Assembly (NCBI GenBank): GCA_050084985.1
Contig: JBITNC010000001.1
Coordinates: 137,826,001-137,890,000 of the forward strand
Direction: 5' to 3'
Length of the DNA: 64,000 nucleotides
Origin: Nageia nagi
Taxonomy: Eukaryota > Pinophyta
Shown here: piece after piece, positions 20,401-32,483 of the stretch
How positions within the stretch are numbered: position 1 is the first letter of the stretch
How the letters are laid out: every line of letters starts with the position of its first letter
Notes under the pieces: generated by a model
Told to the model about the DNA's origin: nothing
What the model saw: the letters and a program-made list of their open reading frames with translations, nothing else
Database searches by the model: none
Made by a program: the position numbers and the translations under genes

Positions 20401-23400
20401 ACAAAAGTGGGACAGGAAAGTGCAGCAGGTGCGCTTGCTAAATTACTGACTCATGTGCCAATTGACGATTTTCTCATTGGGTCTATTCATCGTTATAGTA
20501 CAGTCCTTTCTTTGGTAGATTTTCTGTCTTCTACCGAGATGGAGGGCGTAATATCATCAGATGCTCTGGAAGCACTTGCCATATTGGCTAGAGTAAAACA
20601 AGCTGGAACTTCTTCCATTCCTCCATGGGCAATACTTGCTGAGTCACCTTGCAGCTTGGAGCCATTGGTAAAGTGCCTGGCTATTGGACTTCCCCCGCTT
20701 CAGGAAAAAGCAATTGAAATTCTATCAAGGCTGTGTAGGGATCAGCCTGTAGTTCTCGGGGACTTAGTGGCAGGAACATGGAGATGTATATATTCTTTGG
20801 CTGATCGAATCATACATTCCTCTAATTTAGAAGTGAAAGTCGGAGGAACTGCTCTTCTTATTTGTGCAGGCAAGGAACACAGGCAGAGAACATTGGATGC
20901 CCTGGTTGAATCTGGACTCTTTGTTGAACTTATTCGCTCCCTTGTGCAAATGTTGTCACGTGCATCAGAAATGAATGATTCAAGGATTGACAGAGTTGAT
21001 AGGGCTGGAGGGTACAAACGAGAGGGAACAGATACTGAAGAAGGAGATGCATTTTCAATGCATGATGGAGCATCGAGTTTGGGAGGAACTGTTGCCTTAT
21101 GGTTGTTATCAATAATTTCCTGTTATGATAATGAAAGTAAAGTTGCCATTATGGAAGCTGGTGCCATAGAAGTGTTGACTGAAAAGCTGGCAAACGTTTT
21201 GGCAAATGCATGCCAAGTATGTGTTTTGTTTCCACTAAACTGCTTCTCTTCATTTGTTACCTCATTGTACTGCAATTTGCTTGCTATGCTTGACTGTTCT
21301 GCTTGTTTTGTATTCCTGTCACTTATGGCTGGGTGTGTTCGTATCCATATATTCTATGCATGTTTACTTTTTCTTGTAAACAGTAATTTGACATGTATGT
21401 TTGTGCTTTTTATCAATTAAATTCTATTCTCAAATTTCATTAGAGTGAACTTCGTAAATAGAAAAGATTGGAAATGATTAAATGTTTCGGAATTGAAAGG
21501 AATCTTGCTATTATCAGGTAGAGCTTGATGATGGTGGATGTACTTGGGTTTGTGCATTACTATTGGCCATTCTATTCCAAGATAGAGATGTTATTCGAAA
21601 TGGTGCCACTATGCGTGCAATACCATCTCTTGCAAATTTACTGAGATCTGATGAAGCCATTGACAAGTATTTTGCAGCTCAAGCATTGGCTAGTCTTGTG
21701 TGCAATGGAAACAGGGGTACGCTTCTTACAGTTGCAAATTCAGGAGCAGCTGGTGGTCTAATATCACTACTTGGCAGCATGGAGTCGAACATGTCAGCCT
21801 TTGCAGCATTAGCCGAAGAGTTTTCTCTGGTCCAAAATCCTGATCAGGTTGTTCTTGAACGTCTTTTTAGAGTGGAAGACATAAGAGTTGGTGCAACTGC
21901 CCGTAAAAGTATACCTTCTTTAGTTGAGCTGCTTAAGCCTATGCCAGATCGACCTGGTGCACCTCCACTTGCGCTGGGGCTTCTAACTCAGATTGCAGAG
22001 GGCAATAATGTAAACAAAGTTGCCATGGCTGATGCAGGAGCTTTGGAAGCCTTAACCAAGTATCTGTCCTTGGGTCCGCAGGATGCAATAGAAGAGGCCA
22101 TCACAAATTTGTTGAGTATTTTGTTTAGCTATCCTGATCTCCGTTTCCATGAATCGTCAACGGGCACTGTGAAGCAGCTTATTGCAGTTCTTCGATTAGG
22201 TTCAAGGGGTGCCAGATACAGTTCAGCTAGGGCCCTACAGTGTCTTTTTGAGTCTGACAACATAAAAACTGGTAGTGCAGCAAGGCAAGCAATACAACCA
22301 TTAGTTGAAATGATTAACTCAGGTTCAGAAAAAGAGCAAAAAGCTGCAATTGTAGCACTAATAAAGTTATCATATCAAAATCCTTCGAAGGCTTTAGCTA
22401 TTGCAGATTCTGAAGTCAATCCAATAGAAAGTTTATACAGAATTTTGGCATCATCTTGTTCCTTGGAGTTAAAGGAAGATGCAACATTGCTTTGTTCTGT
22501 GTTATTTGCAAATTCCAGAGCACGGGCAACATCTGCAGCTACCAATTGTATTCAGCCGCTTGTAGAACTTCTTACTGTAAATTCTACTCGAATTCAGGAA
22601 GCCAGTGCCTGTGCCCTTGATAATTTGGTGGATGATGAACAGCAGGCAGAGCTTGTTGCAGCATATGGTGCTGTGGTCCTTCTTGTAGCATTGCTTGATG
22701 GAACAAATTATGGCTTACATGAGACTGCAATAAGTGCTCTTGTAAAGTTAGGAAAGGATCGTCCCTTGTGCAAGCTTGACATGGTCAAAGCTGGGGTGAT
22801 TGATAGAGTTCTTGAAATTCTCCCTGCTGCGCCGGATTCTCTATGTGCTTTGATTGCAGAATTATTACGCATCTTGACAAACAATAGCAGCATTGCAAAG
22901 GGTGCAGCTGCTGCGAGAGCAGTAGAGCCTTTGTTTCAATGTTTGACACGCCCAGAGTTAAGTACATGGGGTCAACACGGTGCATTGCAAGCACTTGTAA
23001 ATATCTTGGAGAAACCGCAATCTCTCGCTAACCTGCGACTCACCCCTAGCCAGGCCATTGAGCCACTACTTCTATTCCTAGAATCACCATCCCATTCTGT
23101 CCAGCAACTTGGGGCCGAATTACTTTCACATCTTGTTGCTGAAGAGTACTTTCAGCGTGATATTACAATACAGCAAGCTGTAGTACCGCTTGTACAGCTT
23201 GCAGGACTTGGAATTCCAAACTTACAGCAGAAAGCAATAAAGGCACTTGAAAGTGCTTCTGTGAGTTGGCCAAATGCCATTGCAGATGCTGGTGGCATTA
23301 GTGAGCTATCAAAAGTTATATTACAAGTTGATCCGCATCCACCCCATGCATTGTGGGAATCAGCTGCATTGGTGCTTTCGAATGTCTTGCGCTTTAGTTC

Positions 23401-26009
23401 CCAATATTATTTAAAGGTACCTCTTGCAGTTCTTGTGAAGCTGCTACGATCGAGCTGTGAGCGGACTGTTGTAGTATCTCTCAGTGCATTGATTGGTGTA
23501 GAAACAGACGATGCCTCAAGTGCTGAACTAATGGCAGATTGTGGTGCAATTGAAGCACTTTTAGAGCTTTTAAGGTCCCACAAATGTGAAGAAGCAGCAG
23601 CCCGGCTACTTGAAGCTTTGTTCAATAATAGTAAAGTGCGAGACATGAAAGTAACCAAGTATGCTATTGCTCCTTTGTCACAGTATCTTCTTGATCCACA
23701 GACCCAAGCTGATCCTGCTAGATTATTGGCAACACTCGCTCTTGGTGATCTCTTCCAGCATGATGGGCTTGCTAGAACAAATGATGCGTTGTCAGCTTGT
23801 CGTGCGTTAGTTAGTCTTCTTGAGGACCAGCCAACTGAAGAAATGACAACAGTGGCAATATGTGCTCTGCAGAATCTAGTTGTGCACAGTAGGACAAATA
23901 GGCGTGCTGTTGCAGAAGCAGGTGGTATACTTGTTGTCCAAGAGATCCTTAGATCAAATAACTTTGAGATGGTTTCACAAGCGGCATTGCTGATCAAATT
24001 TCTGTTCTCCAACCATACTCTTCAAGAATATGTGTCCAGTGAACTTGTGAGGAATTTGACAGGTAAAGTGCATGTACTAAATGTAAGTGTCGAAAAATGG
24101 GATATCTAGATTTTTTGTGTTTCTTTATCAGAATATTCTAGATTTTGAACACTACAACTTATTGTAACTGTTAAAAGGGATATCTAGTTTTTTTGTGGTT
24201 TTATCATAATATTCTAGATTTTGAACAGTACAACACTACAACTTATTGCTACCATACAGTAAGAGGATTTGCATTGTATCCCAAGATTTTGATTTTGATT
24301 GCTTATTATGACCTGATATTGTGTGAATAGTTCATGGAAATCAAAACAGTATAGGTATTGTAAATATTAAATATATAGATGGGATAGGAAAATTTCTCGC
24401 ATGACATGGTGGATATTTATAGAAATGTGTTTTGGATGTGTCCTCAGTATGATGATAATCTGTGCTGGTTTGTCTTGTGGTCAGGGGGGACAGCTACTGT
24501 GCTTTCTGCATTAACTTCAATATTATAACAAGCGTACTAGGATATTCCTGTTGAAAGTTTAATTTCGCATTTGATATTTACCATCATAATAATTTTAATT
24601 TTGATATTACTAGGGATTATATGTTTCAAATTTTTTTGCATTCAAAGTGTTCAGAGAAGACGTGTGTCTGCAATTGGTGTTCAAACTGACATTCACTTCT
24701 TGTTTAGTTACACTTGTTTTCAATTGGCTTGGTGACCATGTTCTTCCGAGTGGAATGCTGTACTATTCCCTGAAGATGAGGGAGCTCAAAGCATCTTAAG
24801 ATAGTTAATCCCATGTTACCACCTTGTTCTTAATTTTCATTTTAGTATTTGAAAGCCTTCATGTTAGTATAGACTTGATGTCTTGCAAGATAGCTGACAC
24901 CAATATTTGAGAGGTTATTGATTTTTAGTATTTTTTTGAGATTGCTTAATGTCTTTTAAGGAGATCTTGATTCTCTTTTTTTTTTAAAAAACTCTTGTCT
25001 GTTAGTGAAATAAAGTTTTACTGCTTTTGGGTCTTGCAGCTGCTCTGGATAAAGAATTTTGGGTTACTTGTGGTATCAACGAAAACATTGTGAAGGCTAT
25101 TAACACTCTGTTCAGCAACTTTTCAAGGTTGCGGGGCAGTGAAGCTGCCACTCTCTGTATCCCACACCTGGTTGGTGCACTTAGGGCTGGATCAGACCCA
25201 GCGAAGGAGGCAGCTCTTGATGCATTATGCTTGTTAAAAAATTCATGGTCATCTATTCCTGCTGAATCTGGAAGAGCACAAGCCATGGTTGCAGCGGAGG
25301 CCATTCCTGTCCTACAGCTGTTAATTCAGTCTGGTCCACCTCAATTCCAAGAGAAAGCTGACAGCTTGTTACAGTGTCTACCAGGAAGCTTGACAGTAAC
25401 AATAAAACGTGGTTATAACTTGAAACAGTCCATAGGAAACACAAATGCATTCTGTAGACTGACTCTCGGTAATGGTCCTCCACGGCAAACTAAGGTCAGT
25501 AGTATATCCCTTACAATTTTACATCATTTATATGAATGCATATAGGAAGTACTCTTGATGAAGGGGTACATGTACAATGCAGCAAATACTAGTTTACTAT
25601 TTTGCAATTCGATGATGTTAAACGTTGTTGGCGTCATGCCAGGTGGTAACTCACAGCATTTCTCCCGAATGGAAGCAGGCTTTTGCATGGGCCTTTGATA
25701 TGCCTCCCAAAGGTCAGAAACTACATATATCGTGCAAGAGCAAGAATACCTTTGGAAAAGTAAGTAACTTATTGTATTATATCAAATCTGTGTCACCTGG
25801 TTGAATTAAAAAGATTTTAAAAACAGTATAGGGAATAACAGTCACTGCCACATATTTATTGTCAGGGTTCCTTGGGGAAATTAACCATTCAGATAGACAA
25901 AGTGGTGATGGTTGGAACGATTAGTGGCCGGTACACTCTTGTTCCTGATACTAACCGTGATGGAACATCTCGAATGCTTGAAATAGAATTTCAGTGGTCT
26001 AACAGGTGA
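17400..26009 (+). CDS. CSI3-like: Cellulose synthase interactive protein, CSI3-like (six coding exons, one frameshift)
   Basis: Coding exons read by eye: 17400-17461, 18148-21216, 21518-24062, 25040-25494, 25643-25759, 25866-26009. All introns are GT-AG and all junction phases agree, giving 2130 residues if one missing base near 18405 is restored. CSI proteins bind cellulose synthase (CESA) subunits and cortical microtubules and guide cellulose deposition at the plasma membrane. Armadillo (ARM) repeats fill about residues 60-1990, and a C2 domain occupies about 2006-2125. The length matches known family members (about 2130-2150). The short N-terminus, the [12 protein letters not shown] block and the [14 protein letters not shown] block look closer to CSI3 than CSI1. 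The start ATG at 17400 is chosen because its exon ends in phase with exon 2. The frameshift may be a sequencing error or may make this a pseudogene. Confidence 0.92.
17451..17525 (+). repeat. Three 25-bp tandem units across the exon 1 splice donor
   Basis: Three units follow one another without gaps: 17451-17475, 17476-17500 and 17501-17525. The first carries the AAG|GTAAC donor. The second and third have AAGGCAAC, a possible GC donor, plus one shared G-to-A change. The unit thus covers the exon end and the intron start. Confidence 0.9.
18148..21216 (+). CDS. CSI3-like: CSI coding exon 2 (ARM-repeat half, contains the frameshift)
   Basis: The exon encodes residues about 22-1044. It begins with [13 protein letters not shown], where MEDPDG is a family landmark, and runs through recognisable ARM blocks such as [14 protein letters not shown] and GGTVALWLL. 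At 18401-18409 the frame changes: upstream sequence reads to a TAA at 18428, while the conserved [18 protein letters not shown] reads in another frame from 18406. One base is missing, probably a G in the GGGG run. Unrepaired, the protein would stop after about 114 residues. Donor: CAA|GTATGT at 21216. The 301-bp intron 21217-21517 follows. Confidence 0.9.
21518..24062 (+). CDS. CSI3-like: CSI coding exon 3 (ARM repeats)
   Basis: The exon opens after an AG at 21517 with [20 protein letters not shown], continuing the exon 2 frame in phase 0. It carries further ARM repeats; strongly conserved blocks include [60 protein letters not shown] and LEDQPTEEM. The frame is open for 848 codons, showing the gene has not accumulated decay like its transposon neighbours. 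It ends ACAG|GTAAAG, one base into a codon completed by exon 4. Confidence 0.93.
24099..24254 (+). repeat. Two 78-bp tandem units in CSI intron 3
   Basis: Copies start GGGATATCTAG at 24099 and 24177. They share ATATTCTAGATTTTGAACA and CTACAACTTATTG. They sit 36 bp after the donor of the 977-bp intron 24063-25039, which otherwise shows nothing. Confidence 0.8.
25040..26009 (+). CDS. CSI3-like: CSI coding exons 4-6 (last ARM repeats and C2 domain)
   Basis: Exons 25040-25494, 25643-25759 and 25866-26009 encode residues 1893-2130. The last ARM repeats contain [20 protein letters not shown] and are followed by [19 protein letters not shown], the conserved join to the C2 domain. The C2 domain reads [31 protein letters not shown], then [37 protein letters not shown] and [10 protein letters not shown] before TGA at 26007. 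In CSI1 the C2 region contributes to microtubule and membrane contact; the same is inferred here. Confidence 0.93.
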
Positions 26010-27010
26010 TGGCATGGATGTACCTCATACAATCTTTTGTGATAACTAGTGTTCAATGGGCACCATTCAGCAGTCAAGGTCTTTTATATGGAAATAAGTA
26101 TTCTGTAAACCACAGAAGCTGATATCAAGTCAATTGTGACAGGCCCAGCTTCAAGGAATGACTGGCATTGTATTATCCCTGGATTTTGTTCATATTAACT
26201 TCATCCAGTTTTGTGCAGAGTAACAATACTGCTTCTGAGACTAGTTTATCAATATTTTTAAGGTTGCAAAAGCATCCTATATTATTTACTCTCTTGTATG
26301 TGGTCAAATCTAAGAGACCAAATGAAAGAGAGACCTTTGTACAGTGCTCTTGAAGCAATTTTTTATTTTTCAAAGTGCTCCGTAGTTTACATTTCAAAGC
26401 AGAGATCTTTCAAAGATATCATAATGATTTTCTCAAAAGAATTGGTTGCCCAAGCTCACTCAGTAGTCCATATGATGGTTGTATGTACACAGAAACTGGT
26501 TAAAGATCAGAGCCAAGAGGAAGATTTGGTTCTCATTTTATTTTTGACCATGCAAAAATGAATTGTATTCATCAACCAATCAGAGAACTGTTAAATGTCA
26601 AGAGTTTGCTATTGTTTAATGGAGTGCAAATAGAATGCAAGATTGAAAGTATGTTTGGTAGTTAACAGTCATTTAAGAAGATTATTTGGCACATGATGTT
26701 CTGTGTTACAATAATCTATGCCTTTCTGTCTCTTGACGGACGCTGAAGATGGACTTCAATTTGATCTTATCTATTTGGGGCCAAGTTGATGTAAGCTGAA
26801 TTTCGTTGCTTATATATATGCAGTTAGATTTTTCCTTGCATGGCACTTGTTAGCTATAGCCGCTTATATCTTAACTGCAACAAAGATTGCAATATTTTTT
26901 TATTACATGATAAGCCTCTGGAAATGCAGAAGAAATCAATTGCTGCTGGAACTTCTAATTCATCTAGGGAATCACCTGAAATCCACAGAGGTATATTCTG
27001 AACAACTTTT
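26010..27010 (+). other. CSI 3'-UTR and downstream flank
   Basis: AT-rich non-coding sequence after the CSI stop. I see no decisive polyadenylation signal, so the transcript end is not placed. Short open readings near 26168 and 26298 show no known motif. The segment ends at the LINE 1 insertion point. Confidence 0.5.
26999..27010. repeat. Target-site duplication of LINE 1, left copy (12 bp)
   Basis: TGAACAACTTTT here is repeated exactly at 32472-32483. It adjoins a T-run that is the complement of the LINE poly(A) tail, as expected for target-primed reverse transcription on the - strand. Confidence 0.85.
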
Positions 27011-27166
27011 TTTTACTAATGAAAAGATTAATATTATATTAATATTGCTTAACCATACAAAAAAAAGGTTGGATGTGCAAACGGAGATCAGCATCACAAA
27101 CAAAACATTAAAAAAGGCTTTGGGGAATTAAACCATCACACCCCATCAAAAAAGAAACGACACATA

Positions 27167-27496
27167 TTAATCAGTCTTTGGCTCCATATTGGGTAGAACA
27201 TTGTCTTCAGCAGATACATAATTCCAACCAATCCCTGCAGAGGAACCTGAAGCATCTGGTGCAACAATATCAGACGAGCTGAGATAAGTCAATCCTCCGT
27301 CAGTAGTGACCTGGTTCTCCACTTCATTCCAATTGTTCCCGGAAACAGGAATGTTGCAACCATCATTAGGAAGATCTCCCCAACCAGAGCCAAAATTGCA
27401 CTCAAGAACAAAGGGTTTGACATCCCAGCCATAGGAGCAAGGTTGGGAGCTCCTTTTCTTGATATCTAGACGACAACAATAGGATGGAGGTTAAGA
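27167..27496 (-). pseudogene. LINE 1 ORF2 C-terminal tail, GW/WG-rich and still open
   Basis: About 100 codons on the - strand are free of stops, ending at the TAA at 27167-27169. They contain YGWD, GSGWGD, NNWNE and IGWNY. The rest of ORF2 in this copy is full of stops. The equivalent part of LINE 2 (33469-33879) is also open and even richer in GW. GW/WG motifs are known Argonaute-binding hooks in other proteins; a role here is speculation. Confidence 0.65.
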
Positions 27497-27936
27497 CCAA
27501 TGTGTTTCACAGGGTGAGTCAGACCTGCAACGGTAGCCTCTGGTGCAAGTTGAGCTGGAGCAAGAACCATCCTCTGAGGGGTAACTAGGAGGAACATAGC
27601 TCATGGTGTAAGGAGTCGTTCCCCAGAAGTCCATCAGAGTTTTGAGCTACTGAACTTCAATACAAACTTTGTTCACTTGTACAATAATCAGTAGCCAACA
27701 ATCATAAAAAATATCATATTTAGCAGCAAGAGAGAAGGTTGGGTCTACTTGATGTGGATCAAATATTGTCTTATTATGTGTTTTTCAGAGGTTGACCAAA
27801 GTGCTAATCCTGAAATATTCCAAACTTCATTCAAATTATGGCTAAATAGGATATGGTCTCACAAGCAACGCATGAGGCCATGTAACAAGGTTCAACATGA
27901 ATGGGCGTAAGAAATCAAAGAGCTAGAACCAAGCAG

Positions 27937-28669
27937 CAAAGGCTTTGCGACATGATAAAAAACATGTAGTGTCTTCAGGATCACCACAAAAAATACGAGT
28001 AGAGTTATCAATATCTAAATGAACTAGACGAGGACCAAGAGGTAAGCCTTGATGTAATAAACTCCATGCAAAAAAACTTTGTTTTGGCTCTATGTATGAA
28101 TCTCATACCCTTTGAAAATGCCACCTTCAACATGAGGGAGAAGAAACAAGGTACCACTTATTATTAGAGTAATGAATCAAAGGCAACTTTTTAGGCTAGG
28201 CCCAATCAGTCCACCATGGCTTATTAAAGTTTTATGGAGCTTTGACCATACGAAAGAAGGAACACTATATAAAAAAATAGCAAAGACTTTGCGACACAAT
28301 AAAAAAACATGTCGAGTATCTTCAAGATCACCACAAAAAATACAAGTAGGGTTATGAATATCTAAATGAACCAGACGAGGACCACAAGGTAAGCCTTTAT
28401 GTAATAAACTCCATGCAAAAAAACTTTGTTTTGGCTCTATGTATGAATCTCATACCCTTTGAAAATGTCATCGCCAACATGAAGGAGAAGAAACAAGGTA
28501 CCACTTATTATTAAGTTTACCAATCATAGGGACGTAAGGAGTAAGCCATGCATAGCCTAATTTGGAAGAGTAATGAATCAAAGGCAACTTTTTAGGCTAG
28601 GCTCAATCAATCCACCATGGCTTATTAAAGTTTTATGGAGCTTTGACCATACAGAAGAAGGAACACTAT
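27937..28669 (-). repeat. Internal tandem duplication in LINE 1 (341-bp period)
   Basis: Segments starting at 27937 and 28278 (AGCAAAG-CTTTGCGACA) repeat the same zf-RVT-coding stretch. They share GACGAGGACCA, GGTAAGCCTT-ATGTAATAAAC, CATGCAAAAAAACTTTG and GGTACCACTTATTATTA. The second copy is about 55-60 bp longer near 28515-28570, so the first copy has lost that piece. The arrangement is unique to LINE 1. Confidence 0.85.
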
Positions 28670-29299
28670 CAAGGATAATATCATATGCATCTTTATCCTC
28701 ATTCTTGAGAGCCGAAACAAAATACTTCGTAGGGGATCTAATGTTTAGTATTAAAAGAGAAAACTCTTGGAGCAAATTCCTTTTTTATAAAATCTTTAAG
28801 CTCTCACCCATTGAACTTGAGCAAGTGGTGAACCCTAACAAAGATAACTTTGGACCACCAAATATTGAGACTAGCTAAAGATGCTTTCCACGATAGCCAA
28901 GGTTTTAATCTCTTCACAAACTTTCCAAATCCTTTGGACAATAAAAGAGCCAACAATTTTAATATGGACAGAGGCATTGAGAATTGATTGAAGAGAGAGC
29001 CCTTTCCAAACTTTCCCTTTCTTTAGTAAACCAAAAAGAATGTAGTTACGAAGCAAAATCTTTCAAGATTCATTGCCAATAATTGCTTTGGAGATCCATT
29101 TAGCACTAGGGCAAAGCTTTGTCTTTGACAATCAAACATTCCCAAGCCTCCATATTGTTTAGGGATATAAACTAGACGACTCTATGGAAGCCTCTTTTAA
29201 TCATATCCTTGGCCTGAAGGAAGTCTTTTAAGAGTTTGTTAAGCTTGTTATAACATGCTTGGGAGGGAGCCCAACAAGAGGAATAATAAATATGAGTGG

Positions 29300-30400
29300 T
29301 AGCTAAGATCTTGGAACAAATTTGAAATTTGCAAGTTAAAAAAAGTTTTTTTATTGCCTAGTATGATAACTTTTTCTCCACCTTCTGAACAACATAGTTC
29401 AACATTTGGTCAGAGGAACCATAAAAGTTAAAAGAGATGCCAAGAAACTTGAACACTTCTCCAGGTTTTATCCAAGTCCAATTGACTTGTATGAGCCACT
29501 TAGGTAAACGCTTTTGAGATTGCCAAAAGCATGAGGTTTTATGCCACTAAATGCTTGAGCTAGAAGCAAGGCAAAAGATTTCAAGGCATTGCATAGCAAA
29601 TTTCAAAGATTGCTCATCTTCTCTTAAAGTCAAGAATGAGTCATTCTCAAAATGACCATTCACTAGTTGTTGATTTGAATTAGAAAGAGCAATGTCTTTA
29701 ATTAAGCCTTGATTTACCTTAAGGGCTAGTAAGTAACCAAAGGTTTCAGCTGCCAAAATAAAAAAGAAGAGCCAAAGGACATCCTTATCATACAAACTTG
29801 CCTAGAGGAATGGTTTCAGATTGAGTGTTATTCAATGTAAGTACAGTTGAAGCTTCAACAAAAAACATATGAATGGTGTCAATAAATCGTTGGTCAAAAC
29901 CCAAAGCCTGAAGCGTAGTAATAATGAAATACCATTCCACTCTATCATATGCTTTTTCAAAATCAATCTTTCAAAATAAAACATCATGATCAAAGGATCT
30001 AGCCCACTCTAGTCCTTCCCAAACAACTAAGACATTGTCCAAAATATATCTTCCCTGTACAAAACTTGTTTGCTCAAGTTGAACAATTAGGGGAATAATT
30101 ATCTTTTAGCTCACATTAAGCAAGAAATAGGTTGTCAATTAGTAATTACTTTTGGATCACTGCTTTTGAGATAAATATAACATTTCCTTTATTAATGATA
30201 TCCCCTAAAATTCCTTTCTGGAAAGCTTCCGAGTAAACATTGTGTAAATCTAACCCCAACATATCCCAAAATTCTTTATAGAATTCATAGGGGAAACCAT
30301 CAAGCTTGGGGGCTTTGTCATTAGCTATGCAAGAAAGAGCTTGTCGGAGGTCATCTTTAGAAAGAAGAGAATCACAAATGTCTCATTGAGCTTGTGAGAG
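29300..30400 (-). pseudogene. LINE 1 reverse transcriptase region
   Basis: The - strand reading shows WARSFDHDVLF-KIDFEKAYDRVEW near 29950-30010, then LALKVNQGLIKDI and HFENDSFLTL at 29580-29720, the order of L1 reverse transcriptase motifs. Stops interrupt it, for example just before KIDFEKAY. The mutated F-E-N-D core rules out activity. Confidence 0.85.
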
Positions 30401-32471
30401 TTTGTTTGGAACTATAGAGCAACACTCAGAAAGAGCCTGATAATGAGCTTCAAATAAATGTTGAGAAGCAAACACCCTTCTATAATGATAAACAAAGTAA
30501 TTGATTATCTAAGGAAGTTGAGTAAGTCTCCTTTAGTTAGATTGCATAGCTTGAAAACTAGAAATATGGGCAAAAGGGAGAAGACATTTAAAAAAATCTT
30601 TCAAAACCCTATCTCTTACCTTCAACAAATGCATGCGAGCCTTAAGCTGAGCGCCTCTAGCTTCATAAATTTCAACTTTTTTGAGCTCATGCCAAAGAGA
30701 ACCAACTTGAGATTGAAGATGAGCATTGAAAGGGGATGATTCCAACCTCAAACATGCTTTAGTTAGCTCATTACACAAATAGGAAATAGCTTGTTTTCTC
30801 TACTTGGCTATCTCAATTCCTAAAGATTTTATAATTATGGTGGTGCGAGAAATAACACAATTTCACCATTCAATCCAACCTAAAACACCTTTTGGCCTAG
30901 AAATAAGGTTCCAAATGCAGACTATATTGGCTTTCATACCAAGAAAATGTATAAAGGACACATTCAAGTAGAACTGAGATGAAGGGATCTTCACATGAGT
31001 AAGCTACAAGGATATGGAAAAGATAATAGGAGAATGATTAGACAAAGTAGTTCCAGGAATAGGTAACACAAAAGGAGAAGAAGGGTTAATCCTATCAAAG
31101 TGAAAATAGTCACATTCTGAGATCATGAATCTATCTAATTGTTTAAGAACTCTAGTAGTTTCATATTGAAAATTAGACCAAAGTATACCAAATTGAAAAT
31201 TAGACCAAGTACACCAAAAATGTAAGGGAAATGCCTAAGGAATAAAGCAGGAGTTGCGGTCAAATAATTGTAGCTTGTTCTTCACAAAAAACCATGCTTC
31301 TCTCTCCCTAACACACCATCTTTTGGGGGTATGACTTAGCTTGTGAGAGTATTTTTCCACCAATTTAAAGTCTCCACAAAAGACAATATCATGTTGTGTG
31401 GTAAAATACTTACTTTGTGGACTCAAAAAAGGTACAAACACACTGCAGATTGAAATCAACAATTTTAACTTCTTAGAGACATACAAAATCAATCATTCCA
31501 TACAAAAGAGTGATGTTTACCAAATCATCTTGGACCATGTATTTTTGGACTAGGTCCATTAGTCCATACACATTCCATGACAAGAAAATCATGAGGAATT
31601 GCCAAGGTTTATAATTTCCATGATGTCCTCAGAAGTTTCTATATATGATAGAGCTGAATGAGTTTGACATGTTGGTAGGGATCCCAACAGAAAATGCCAT
31701 CTGGTGAGAATGATCTTGGACATGCTTATGCTTATCAAAACTTAGAGAAAGCGGTTCCCTTGAGGAGATTCAAGAATGACAAGCTTTGGAAGCCAATGTA
31801 TCCTCTACCATGGAATGATTACTTGTAAGGAACATTGGTAATGTGGAAATTCGAAGCAAATGAGGGACCATTCCAAAGGAAATCTATGTAAGTAGGTTGG
31901 TGCGAGGCTTCAGGTTATGAAGCACTTTTGCTTGGCTTAGTTGGGGGTGTATGCATGTGGCTTCCAATAAGAGTAATTATCGAGGAAGTCATTATACTTG
32001 ACTGAGGTTGAGGAGTATACGAAGAAGCCTGCTCAACCACCTTAGAATTATGAGACTTTTGTGTTGCACAATTTTCCAATCAGCTTGATTTCCTTTAGCA
32101 CCAAAAGTCGACACTACAAGATTGGTCAAGTTAGCTTGGCTACTTGGAGGGTTTGGAGTCGACTTAAACCTTCCTTCCATAAGCAAGCACACAAATCTTG
32201 TGTAATGTAGACTGACAATAAAAATAAGTATTAGGAAAATTGATAAAACACTACCAAATGTTGGATAGTTTGATATCCTATTGTGATGGCCACAAACTTT
32301 TAGAGATCTTTGGTGAGGTCCACCTTGATATAAACTCATCAAATCAAACGGGTTGAGAAGAGCATCGCACATCTTACGATGTTCGATGCATCTTTGAAAA
32401 CCCTTGAAAATCTAGAGGATCATGTATCATTTATGGTTGATCATACTTGTAACCACATCATGTCTCCAAGG

Positions 32472-32483
32472 TGAACAACTTTT
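32472..32483. repeat. Target-site duplication of LINE 1, right copy
   Basis: Exact partner of 26999-27010. Confidence 0.85.

Larger units (their letters stand above)
27011..32471 (-). mobile_element. L1-type LINE, 5'-truncated (LINE 1)
   Basis: It is read on the - strand. The 5' end is at 32471 inside a decayed ORF1. Endonuclease follows (about 31620-31240, with a GDFKLVEKY block), then reverse transcriptase (about 30300-29300), a cysteine-rich zf-RVT segment (about 27990-27930, C-x2-C type), a GW-rich tail and a short poly(A) complement at 27011-27014. The RT core reads F-E-N-D instead of F-x-D-D at 29640-29651, so the enzyme is dead. Stops are frequent. The exact 12-bp duplication on both sides fixes the ends at 5.46 kb. 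It is the same family as LINE 2, judged from RT, zf-RVT and 3'-end similarity. Confidence 0.88.

Noticed and set aside
21217-21420. Continuation of the CSI exon 2 frame past 21216
   Set aside because: The extra residues are hydrophobic and unlike the family; GTATGT at 21217 is a good donor and exon 3 continues the conserved protein.
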